Source of the DNA: Adiantum capillus-veneris
Taxonomy: Eukaryota > Streptophyta > Polypodiopsida > Polypodiales > Pteridaceae
Length of the DNA: 64,000 bases
Assembly: GCA_014529385.2 (NCBI GenBank)
Contig: CM043944.1
Span: forward strand, 171,123,240-171,187,239
Direction of reading: 5' to 3'
The stretch's first letter is position 1. Every line of letters starts with the position of its first letter. Of the stretch, positions 56,331 to 64,000 are shown one piece after another. The notes beneath the pieces were generated by a model. It was not told the origin of the DNA and ran no database searches. It saw only the letters and a program-made list of their open reading frames with translations. Both the position numbers and the translations under genes were made by a program.

Positions 56331-56826
56331 GATATAAGAGCAGTCCAACAGCCCGTGACCACTCTTTGCCTCATATAATACTACACATTGGATATAATGA
56401 TCAGTGTATCAGTCCAAAACTACTGATTAGACTAGTCCTTACCTGATAATGCCAAAAGTTTCTAAGTTCCCCATTTAGAAGTAGCAAGTGCATATAGATT
56501 AATTCGCATAGTTCAAAACTGAATCAGGTGTAACCAACAGCAATGAAAAACCAAAAACAACTTTTATTCTATTCACATAATGTCAAAGCAAACCATACCC
56601 AAAAATGCCTTTTAGTAAAAAAACACACAGGTACCTCTGTCGATTCGGCCAATGATTTTTTGTTGGGAGACATCACCAAAAGACTTGCAGGGATGAATCC
56701 TCTCACCCACAGTATAGTGTGTGCAACAGGATTGCAAAAGACAAGGTGAAATTTCTCACACCCTTACCCCCTCAGTGTACGCAAAAACATGAAAGGATAG
56801 AATACCATATGCTTAATGGAAGCTAA

Positions 56827-56843
56827 GTGAGCATTATGCTCAC
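56827..56843. promoter_or_regulatory. 17-bp hairpin beside a TATA-like site
   Basis: GTGAGCATTATGCTCAC is an 8-bp perfect inverted repeat around one central base, conserved at 63454-63470. On the minus strand it lies directly downstream of TTATAAAGG. Confidence 0.5.
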
Positions 56844-56844
56844 C

Positions 56845-57060
56845 TTTATAAGGTATTGACAGGCTTTGCAGACTCCCGCTCTCGGCTGTGGAGCCCCCTC
56901 ATGAGCACATGGAGCCTGGCCGTGCATTCGAATGCCCACCCACCGCGCAGGGGTGATGTTAGTCGCATGCACCCAAAATCAACAAGCGGCGTTCGCAATA
57001 TCCGCAGAGAGGCACGATTCCCTGTCACGCCGCGCTATGCCATCAAGTGAGCTTTATGAC
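56845..57060 (-). promoter_or_regulatory. Candidate minus-strand promoter: TATA-like box with GC-richer block
   Basis: TATAAA on the minus strand at 56850-56845, with a block at 56860-57050 that is clearly richer in GC and CpG than its AT-rich surroundings and lies upstream in minus orientation. The same arrangement is at 63472-63690. Transcription from the right copy would run through about 2.3 kb of repeat into the ORFs at 60.9 kb. This is inference from composition and position. Confidence 0.4.
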
Positions 57061-57461
57061 CCTTCCCTCAAATAGTACACGACCCAGATAAAGCAGGTGC
57101 CCAAAAAAAAAAATCATTATTTTTCCAACCACCTTATGGCCAAACCCTGTTCCCACGGTAAAAAGTTACCATATGATAATAAACAATCACCTACACGACC
57201 CAAATCACCACGAGGATACTATAATTATTCCCAAGCTTTGAAAGAGGGAGAGGGAAGCCCAGTCGGGCCATGGGGTCATTATCCGATAGTTTTAAGAGCA
57301 CAGTTATATAACAGTCAAAGAAAAGGAAAGTAAAGAAAGATAAATAGAGAGAGAAGATGAGATACGGCTATCCACTCACATAATGAATCAATTCAGGGGT
57401 TGAGCTAGTGTTATTCCAAGCCAAAGGTACGATGTGGTACAGCAATTCCTGTTATAGTAAG

Positions 57462-57462
<1 letters not shown>

Positions 57463-57499
<37 letters not shown>

Positions 57500-57515
57500 G
57501 AGAGAGAGACTCGCC
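57463..57515. repeat. (GA)n microsatellite
   Basis: GA run 57463-57497 and a second short run, in the region between the left long repeat and the RT gene. Confidence 0.9.
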
Positions 57516-57591
57516 CTTACCTAGGGTAAGATCTTCCACTTGGTGAGGGGGGTCATCACCAAGTGGTGAGACCTCCCCTACACCCAATGTA

Positions 57592-57795
57592 TCAGTGTAT
57601 GAGTGTGAGAAGTTCCATAATAGTCTCCTTGTCAGCCAAGCATAAGGGCCAAGAGTTTTTAGCAAGAAAATTCCTAACCGTGCTTTGTAGTTCTTTCATG
57701 GTAAAACCATTTGCCCTATATTTCCTCATAAGGTGATAGATTGCTTGAAAGGCTAAGAATGAGTCCGAGGATGAGTACATAATCAAATATACCAT
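57592..57795 (-). pseudogene. C-terminal tail of the Penelope-like RT (frame-shifted)
   Basis: A frame overlapping the end of the main RT ORF carries SDSFLAFQAIYHLMRKYRAN and GFTMKELQSTVRNFLAKNSW, the Y/F-x-F...L...GF...L...F pattern that I recall as following the RT core in a widespread group of uncharacterised RT proteins. It therefore looks like the true C-terminus, lost from the main ORF by an indel near 57790. No GIY-YIG motif follows. Confidence 0.5.
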
Positions 57796-58850
57796 GCCGA
57801 GACAAAGTTTTTATAGCTATCTTATGTGGACGATTACTCTTCCTTTTGACGTATTTGATCAAACTCAGGTGCAGATTGTCCCTTTTCCAAGAGAATTTTG
57901 TGACAAACCCTCCAGTTAATGGAGAAAGAAGTGATATCTCTATATTCAGAAATATTGTTTTAGTAATGATATTCAACTCGGTATCGTTCAAGCACTCCAA
58001 CGAGGTAGGTTCAATTTGAAGTGCGTAAGGATAAATTAGTGGTAAGTATTTTGCAAAATTGGGATTGTTTAAACTCAATAAATCATCCATATATCTATAG
58101 GTATGCCGAAAGAGTGTTAGGTCAATGGTAGTGTCTGTTGTCTCCAGCTGTTTCAGAATCCATTTGTACTCAAAAAAAGCAAGGTAGAGATTGCACATAA
58201 CAGGTGAACACGAGAATCCCATAGGGATACCATGGATCTGTCGAAAGCATTGATTCCCTAATAAAACAAAGCAATTCTGAAATAACCATTCAATAATCAT
58301 AATCAGACCAAACTGATTATAGTGATTTGGTGGTCCCTTATGTGCGTTTTTTACCCATCTAGGACTCCGGGTAAGTGAAATTGCGTGATATCCCATCAAA
58401 CTTCTTCTTTCATAAACCCATTTAATAATCTGTTGTAGTACAGAAAACAGCCCCAAAGGTACAAATAGTGATATGTTTTCATAGCATTGTGTGATATCTG
58501 CTGAAAACATGAAAAACATGCCCTGTGGTAGATTAATGAACACCTCAGTCGCGTTTTTTACTAGCCAAAAGTTATTTACTTGAAGCCCCGTGAAGGTTTT
58601 AGCTGCTATAAACTTTTCTTCGCAGATATTGGTAAAGTCCGTGAGAATGAGATTGAGACGAGCAGTAATTACGTTTGTGGCGTGTAACATAATGCAATTC
58701 GAGGCATCTGAAATCCACCTAAACTTGTGTTTGTGGCTCTTATACGTGGGAAATAGTAAAGGTAGTTTAGCACTATGAGTGTCTAGTTTTAAGTTAGTGA
58801 AAAACCTAGGTACCGTATGGTTTCTTTTGGGCCCATTTCAGATAGAATGG
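57716..58850 (-). CDS. Reverse transcriptase, Penelope-like/TERT-group type
   Basis: The ATG at 58690 gives 324 codons, but the frame is open upstream to about 58850 and includes LPLLFPTYKSHKHKFRWISD, equivalent to the Y-x-x-PK-x-HK...R-x-I motif before the palm. Palm motifs: FMFSADITQCYENISL (A, catalytic D), QIHGIPMGFSCSPVMCNLYL (B) and YRYMDDLLSLNNPNF (C, YMDD). This combination (HK motif, GIPMG, RYMDD) is unlike Gypsy (YxDDI, TNAP), Copia (YVDD) and LINE (YADD) enzymes in this window. It fits Penelope-like elements and their relatives. No endonuclease is visible. Catalytic residues are intact. The N-terminal part lies in the next ORF. Confidence 0.75.
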
Positions 58851-59581
58851 AACTTTGGTCCCTTAAGTCTAGCCTCAGCTGCTATTTTGGCTAGGTGTTT
58901 GCAGATAAGAGTAGGTATATGAGGGGCTTTGTCAAGTCCTACCATAAACCAATCCTGTTTTAGTTTATTTATCGTATAAAGCAGTGACGGAGATATCCAG
59001 GTTGTCTCCCGGCTTAACCATGTAGGTGGGATTGCTCCAATACATGTTTGAAAATATGAGAAAATATAATCAGAAAGTCTAGCATGTTGTAGACTTTCGA
59101 ATTTCAATAACTCGGCTATGTTAGCCAAGCAGGTAAGTAGGGCGGCAAAGGCCAAGTGTGGGTTTAAAGGTTGTAAGGGGATATGATTTAGACCTTTATT
59201 TAATAGGTCTTTGATTTCCTTTGAATCAATTAAAGATAGATCTGTAGTACAAACGTGTTGTCCAAACTCACCAAAATCCGAACAGTAGTCTTTAAAAAGA
59301 GAGCATATACACGATGGTTGTTTGTTAGAAGTCAAAAATTCTGTAGAGTATACAAAGTTCTTCAATGGTGGGTCAAAGGTCCAACAAAAAGTCAAATCAT
59401 CCAACATGTTAGTATTACCAAACAATTGTTGAAAGGCATTTTGCATCAAAGACTTTGGTGTAAAAAGATCAAAGAATCGATTCGAAAAATGGCAGCGAAT
59501 TAAACGCTTCTTCAGATACTCTTTTTTGCATAGAACCAGCTTCCCATAAGTAGTCCGCTTGATCTGAAAAAAGCAATACAA
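58838..59581 (-). CDS. N-terminal region of the Penelope-like RT protein
   Basis: An open frame of about 247 codons beginning at a TTG; no ATG is required if it continues another exon or ORF (CTTTTTTCAG just upstream of 59560 looks like a splice acceptor). It has FCWTFDPPLKNFVYSTEFLT, a Cys pair and GQHVCTTDLSLIDSKEIKDL, then HIPTLICKHLAKIAAEARLK close to the RT. The segment with H-V-x-T-x-DLS-x-I and LLNKG resembles one I recall from the N-terminal half of related RT proteins in animals. One frameshift at about 58840-58850 separates it from the RT core, so in life they were probably one protein. Confidence 0.55.
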   Translation of the reverse strand: MYCFFQIKRTTYGKLVLCKKEYLKKRLIRCHFSNRFFDLFTPKSLMQNAFQQLFGNTNMLDDLTFCWTFDPPLKNFVYSTEFLTSNKQPSCICSLFKDYCSDFGEFGQHVCTTDLSLIDSKEIKDLLNKGLNHIPLQPLNPHLAFAALLTCLANIAELLKFESLQHARLSDYIFSYFQTCIGAIPPTWLSRETTWISPSLLYTINKLKQDWFMVGLDKAPHIPTLICKHLAKIAAEARLKGPKFHSI

Positions 59582-59950
59582 TCAAGAGTTAAACATTTTC
59601 TTGATATGGAGATTCTTCCCTCTTCCTTTGACATAGCTTCTAGCTTTATTACGTCCTTCAGAAGACCCAGGTGTAGAGGAGGGGGATAAAAATGAGGTGA
59701 TGGAGTGAGAAGCAGAACTAGTCAACAGAGGCCTTTTAAGAGTGGGGGACTCATCCGCATCTAGTGATGGTTTGAGAAGGGATAGAATATGCTTGATCCC
59801 TTTAGAAGCACTAAGATTTGACAGTAAATGACTAGGTGCATCTAACTTTAGCTCCTTCAGAGCCTCATACATGAAATTCCTGAAGTGTAGATATGCAATT
59901 TGGGCTCGCACAGCTTCCTTAGCTTGGTCTCCAAGACATGAACAGATCAT
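59582..59950 (-). CDS. Unknown ORF, 122 aa, overlapping ORF upstream by ATGA
   Basis: ATG at 59950 overlaps the TGA of the upstream ORF by four bases (ATGA), the arrangement used for coupled termination-reinitiation. The N-terminus is helical (AVRAQIAYLHFRNFMYEALK), the middle is Ser/Pro-rich and the C-terminus basic (RSYVKGRGKNLHIKKM). No domain is recognised. The basic tail would suit nucleic-acid binding. It ends 1 bp before the next open frame. Confidence 0.45.
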   Translation of the reverse strand: MICSCLGDQAKEAVRAQIAYLHFRNFMYEALKELKLDAPSHLLSNLSASKGIKHILSLLKPSLDADESPTLKRPLLTSSASHSITSFLSPSSTPGSSEGRNKARSYVKGRGKNLHIKKMFNS

Positions 59951-60945
59951 AGGTTAAAAATGCTCCTCCGTGTGTGATGGGAAGAGGTCCTCCAGATGGT
60001 TGAGAAGAAACCAGATGGCATGATCAAACCAGAGGATGTTGCTTTCACAGTCTGCTTTTGCATCCAAAGCTTACAAGCACACTTGATGTAGGGACGGTAG
60101 ATGTTCCAAATAGACTCAGAGTAGAATTCACTGCTTTGTTTAGAAAAGGTCATCGTCCCTTTGGTTCTGACATAGATGCCAGATATGACCGGGCATTTCC
60201 TTGAATCCAAGAAGTGCATACTGAAAGGTGCTTTTATTACATCACCTTTGTCCAAAAACTGAACACCTTTGAGGGTTTCCAGTCGACAGTCTTCACTAGT
60301 AGAGGCCGGTAGCGCTGCTAAGAAGACCCAAGTCTCTATAGAGATGGGTGCAACAAAAGCCTTGTTCTGAAGCTCCCAAAGCTGATGGTCAAGCTCAATT
60401 CCTTCAATTGCAATCTGTCTAGGAGGGAGGAAAGGAAAACATTTAGAGACTTTTGGAACCATATCAAGTAAAGAAGTTTCACTTGACGAGTTAAGTCCCT
60501 GTTGAAAGCTTTTTACCGCTTCGAGAGCCGCGTCATCTCTACAAAAAAGGCCTTTAGGAGCCTTAGTAGGATCGAAAGATTTAGTGGAAGCAAAACAAGA
60601 AGTGAGGCCACATAGTTTTCTAATAAAGTTATATAGGTCAGCTCCCTTAGCTGAGAATTGTAGCAGATCAGTTTTATGACTAATTTCAATAGTAGATAGA
60701 TTGGAAGCCAATCTCTGTAGATGAAGTAACCCTTCTTTTGAATCAGCAACCAGGTTGGCGAGGATCAAAAACCAGTCGTTGAAAGTCAATAGATTCATGA
60801 TCGAGTCATGGGCCTTTGTTACTTTAGAGTGTTGGTTCAGGAGGGAAATGGCTAAAGCATCTCGGATCAGTTTAATCACGAGCAGGGAAGCCGGAGAAAA
60901 GGGCAAGGTAGAAAGGTCAAGGGTAGCAGAGATAGGGATAATCTG
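59947..60945 (-). CDS. Unknown ORF of about 320-330 aa, first ORF of the RT element
   Basis: Open from about 60945 (after a TTTCTGGCTTCAG acceptor-like site) to the TGA at 59947, with no ATG near its start. The sequence is helical, with LLVIKLIRDALAISLLNQHS, SKEGLLHLQRLASNLSTIEI, YNFIRKLCGLTSC, then IETWVFLAALPASTSEDCRL and a Lys/Ser-rich end. I do not recognise it. It shows no R...H-x-x-R...Y tyrosine-recombinase pattern and no GIY-YIG. By position it is the gag-like or ORF1-like gene of the element. Confidence 0.45.
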   Translation of the reverse strand, partial: QIIPISATLDLSTLPFSPASLLVIKLIRDALAISLLNQHSKVTKAHDSIMNLLTFNDWFLILANLVADSKEGLLHLQRLASNLSTIEISHKTDLLQFSAKGADLYNFIRKLCGLTSCFASTKSFDPTKAPKGLFCRDDAALEAVKSFQQGLNSSSETSLLDMVPKVSKCFPFLPPRQIAIEGIELDHQLWELQNKAFVAPISIETWVFLAALPASTSEDCRLETLKGVQFLDKGDVIKAPFSMHFLDSRKCPVISGIYVRTKGTMTFSKQSSEFYSESIWNIYRPYIKCACKLWMQKQTVKATSSGLIMPSGFFSTIWRTSSHHTRRSIFNL

Positions 60946-61168
60946 AAGCCAGAAACAGGAAAATATTAGTCAGATCCATAAGAGGAGTTGGTAAGTATTC
61001 CATCTTAACAACAACCAAGACAGAGGGTCATAACGGTTGTGTGGGATACTCCCTATCCAAGAAAATATGGTTGCAAGCCAAATCTTCGAAGGATAAAAAT
61101 CCTGTAGACTAGGTCCTGGTGCTCTAGGGCAGCCCGAGAGCCAAAAAGCACCCATGTGCTTAAGGAGA
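60946..61168 (-). other. Leader between right repeat and first ORF
   Basis: Short non-coding stretch on the minus strand with open frames of no clear meaning; it begins at the GA run that ends the right repeat. Confidence 0.4.
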
Positions 61169-64000
61169 GAGAGTTTTAACTATTAACGGTATACATAACA
61201 CATGAGATATTCTACAAAGACCATGGCCTACAGATACAGTACAAAGTCATGTATTACTTTTGACAGTTTATCCAAAGCAAATACATCATAGTAACAGGCC
61301 ATTTAAAGGGTAGGAAGGTCCTGTTATAGTCCAATAGTTATAGGTACACCACTTCTTCTTCTAAATCAATAGCCAAGGAAAGGACACCCTTACCTGCATA
61401 CACAGTAAGAAAACAAACCATTCGTTAGCTTCCAAACAACATTGCAGGTAACTAGGGTGACCTAGTTGTCATCCATGTCACCAAGGTATCAGAAAAAGAA
61501 AAACATGCTGCTAGGGTTCAAAGTGATTAGTAATATTTATTTCCAGAAAAACTTTCCAGTTTTAGTTCAAGTTTATTTCTTTTCTTCCGAAGTTTTAAAT
61601 GAAGTTTTTATAGCCCAGAATATTGTTCATGCTATACCAATTGTTTCTTATGTTATTGTGAAGTCAGGTTTTAGTATTTTTTAATCAAATTCAACAATCA
61701 TTGGCATAACCGTCTCTTCTACCAGTATTTCCATCATCAAAAAAGTTCCAAAAAAGCTAGTTTAGTGAGTTATAGCAATCTTTCAGTCACATCTTCTCTT
61801 CAAAAGCACCCACAGTAATGATTCGAGACCATAATCAACAGAAAGAAGCACCTTTTACCATCAGCCATTCATTTAGGCAGTAGTTTAATCTGCCAGCATT
61901 TCCAGTCGAAAAAGCCAGTCAACTTTATCCAATATACTACTGCTAGATAGTGTTAAGAGTCGGGAAAAAAACCCGTCGGCACAAAAACCAGTCAAGACCA
62001 GCAAGGGATAACTTACCTTTACATGTATCCATCATTGGCATGGATCTTCATAAATTCGAACATAATATGATAACCTAGATCAGCAAGGCTAGCTAACCCT
62101 TGCATATATCAGTCATCAGCAAGGGTCCTCACAGAATCTAACATGATCCGAGACCATAATCAGCTGAAAGAAGAAAATGATCTGAGACCATAATCCGAGA
62201 TCATGATCAGCAGAGAGAAGAACATAATTCGAGACCATAATCGAACAAGATCCAGTCGGAAAAATCCGGTCATCCTATCACTATACCACTACCAAATATT
62301 GACAAGATTCGGAAAAAAACCAGTTGGCAAAAAAACCCGTTAGGCCCAGCATAAGATAGCTTACCCATACATGTATCACTCAACTGCAAGGATCCTTACA
62401 AAATCAAATAGTTTATCTTAGTTCAACCCCTGATTATACACAACAATGACCAAATACTGCTAAGAGTCAATGTATATCAAATCCAAAAAGTCGGGTAAAA
62501 CCAGTCGGCAAAAAAAACCCATCGGCAGAAAAAAACCAGTCAAGCCTAACATCCGATAGCTTACTCATCGGCAAGGATCCTCACCCAGTCAAACATATAA
62601 TCTCAGTCCAACCCCTGATTACACACACCTTTACCATATACTGCTAAGAGTTAAGGTATATCAAGCCCAACCCCTCGAATTGAGGGAGAAGAGCAGTCTA
62701 GCAACACGAGATTGCCATATAGTGCCAAGAGTCAAGGTATATCATTCCTAAAGATTCTGTCAGTTGTAAATGTACAGCAAATCAGTCGGTCAAAAAGTAC
62801 CCAGTTTAGTCCATCATAGGATATCCCTTCCTCTCATACATCAACCCATCGGCAAGGATTATCATATAGTCGAACAATCCACCTTAGCCCAACCATTGAT
62901 TTGACATCTCACTATCAACTAGAGTCAAGGTAAGTCAAGCCCAACTCCCTTTCCTCAGATATAAGAGCAGTCCAACCGGCTGTGACCACTCTTTGCCTCA
63001 TATAATACTACACATTGGATATAATGATCAGTGTATCAGTCCAAAACTACTGATTAGACTAGTCCTTACCTGATAATGCCAAAAGTTTCTAAGTTCCCCA
63101 TTTAGAAGTAGCAAGTGCATATAGATTAATTCGCATAGTTCAAAACTGAATCAGGTGTAACCAACAGCAGTGAAAAACCAAAAACAACTTTTATTCTATT
63201 CACATAATGTCAAAGCAAACCATACCCAAAAATGCCTTTTAGTAAAAAAACACACAGGTACCTCTGTCGATTCGGCCAATGATTTTTTGTTGGGAGCCAT
63301 CACCAAAAGACTTGCAGGGATGAATCCTCTCACCCACAGTATAGTGTGTGCAACAGGATTGCAAAAGACAAGGTGAAATTTCTCACACCCTTACCCACTT
63401 AGTGTATGCAAAAACATGAAAGGATAGAATACCATATGCTTAATGGAAGCTAAGTGAGCATTATGCTCACCTTTATAAGGTATTGACAGGCTTTGCAGAC
63501 TCCCGTTGTCGGCCGTGGAGCCCCCTCATGAGCACATGGAGCCTGGCCGTGCATTAGAATGCCCACCCAGCGCGCAGGGGCGATGTTAGTCGCATGCACC
63601 CAAAATCAACAAGCGGCGTTCACAATATCCGCAGAGAGGCACGATTCCCTGTCACGCCGCACTATGCCATCAAGTGAGCTTTATGACCCTTCCCTCAAAT
63701 AGTACACGACCCAGATAAAGCAGGTGCCCAAAAAAAAAAATCATTATTTTTCCAACCACCTTGTGGCCAAACCTTGTTCCCACGGTAAAAAGTTACCATA
63801 TGATAATAAACAATCACCTACACGACCCAAATCACCACGAGGATACTATAATTATTCCCAAGCTTTGAAAGAGGGAGAGGGAAGCCTAGTCGGGCCATGG
63901 GGTCATTATCCGATAGTTTTAAGAGCACAGTTATATAACAGTCAAAGAAAAGGAAAGTAAAAAAAGATAAACAGAGAGAGAAGATGAGATACGGCTATCC
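61169..64000 (-). mobile_element. Long direct repeat, right copy (cut by window end)
   Basis: Direct-repeat partner of 54541-57373. Differences seen include single-base changes such as TTTCGAC/TTTTGAC and a few 1-bp indels, total offset drift 1 bp. The TATA-like box (63477-63472), hairpin (63454-63470), GC-rich block and sub-repeats are all present. Confidence 0.92.

Larger units (their letters stand above)
54541..57373 (-). mobile_element. Long direct repeat, left copy (at least 2.83 kb)
   Basis: Matches 61169-64000 at an offset of 6628 bp (6627 at the far end), with roughly 3-4 percent differences by eye in the parts I compared. The match starts at the GA run and is cut off by the window end in the other copy, so its true right limit is not known; 57373 is a minimum. 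It has no plausible ORF on either strand. The strand given is that of the RT genes it flanks. It could be an LTR or pseudo-LTR, or part of a 6.6-kb tandem unit. Confidence 0.9.
57374..61168 (-). mobile_element. Coding unit of an unusual retroelement between long direct repeats
   Basis: About 3.8 kb on the minus strand holding, in order, the ORF ending at 59947, the ATGA-overlapped ORF, the RT N-terminal ORF and the RT. The flanks are the two copies of the long repeat. The reading frame is damaged at only about three places, so the copy is fairly young. The unit plus one repeat is 6628 bp. Penelope-like elements often carry such terminal duplications (pseudo-LTRs), which supports this classification. 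Confidence 0.7.

Noticed and set aside
56543-57333. ORFs of 68 and 78 aa in the long repeat
   Set aside because: Short, without domain or start context; similarity between copies is due to the DNA repeat itself.
54541-57373. Hammerhead ribozyme or telomeric TTTAGGG arrays in the long repeat
   Set aside because: No clear CTGATGA...GAAA core with stems on either strand, and no telomeric tandem units.
59947-60945. Tyrosine recombinase or GIY-YIG nuclease in the first ORF of the RT element
   Set aside because: No R...H-x-x-R...Y pattern and no GIY...YIG motif could be found.

Overview
The window reads as nuclear DNA of a land plant with a large, repeat-rich genome. Evidence: several Ty3/Gypsy and Ty1/Copia elements, one with an initiator-Met-type primer-binding site, a plant LINE, a Mutator-like transposase with GT-AG introns, and an inserted organellar fragment carrying a plant-mitochondrial-type tRNA-Gly(GCC). 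I see no intact host gene. The species cannot be fixed from sequence alone; a fern or another non-grass lineage is a guess.

Layout. 1-8.8 kb: the body of a decayed Gypsy element on the + strand (gag, protease, RT, RNase H, integrase, then an unusual second protease-like ORF). 9.5-14.85 kb: a probable non-autonomous LTR element with a long leader holding three copies of a palindrome, a gag-like ORF, a charged coiled-coil ORF, a polypurine tract and a 283-bp LTR. 14.85-18.25 kb: no clear gene, a minisatellite and one short minus-strand ORF. 18.27-22.19 kb: a minus-strand Gypsy element with two RNase H domains and no integrase. 23.4-32 kb: a nest of Copia elements. Family A (+) is interrupted by family B (-), which contains a truncated family A copy (-), which is itself split by about 790 bp of organellar DNA. 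32.3-35.8 kb: decayed minus-strand coding sequence of unknown family with intron-like gaps. 35.8-39.3 kb: the 3' half of a third Gypsy element plus a putative LTR. 39.57-40.0 kb: two tandem related mini-ORFs. 40.5-44.8 kb: a minus-strand LINE. 45.4-53.9 kb: a Mutator-like transposase gene split by a structurally complete 5.1-kb Copia A element (229-bp LTRs, PBS, PPT, perfect 5-bp target duplication CTTAC).

54.54-64.0 kb is the most unusual part. A direct repeat of at least 2.83 kb (54541-57373 and 61169-64000, offset 6627-6628 bp) flanks about 3.8 kb of minus-strand coding sequence. That sequence encodes two unrecognised ORFs and a reverse transcriptase that is not of Gypsy, Copia or LINE type. 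Its motifs resemble Penelope-like/TERT-group enzymes, but no GIY-YIG nuclease is visible. The repeat has its own TATA-like site in minus orientation beside a GC-richer block, so it may act like an LTR or pseudo-LTR. The right edge cuts the second copy, so an LTR-type element and a 6.6-kb tandem array cannot be told apart here.

The genes form no pathway; they are layers of mobile elements of different ages. Nesting order, target duplications and reading-frame damage give the relative timing.
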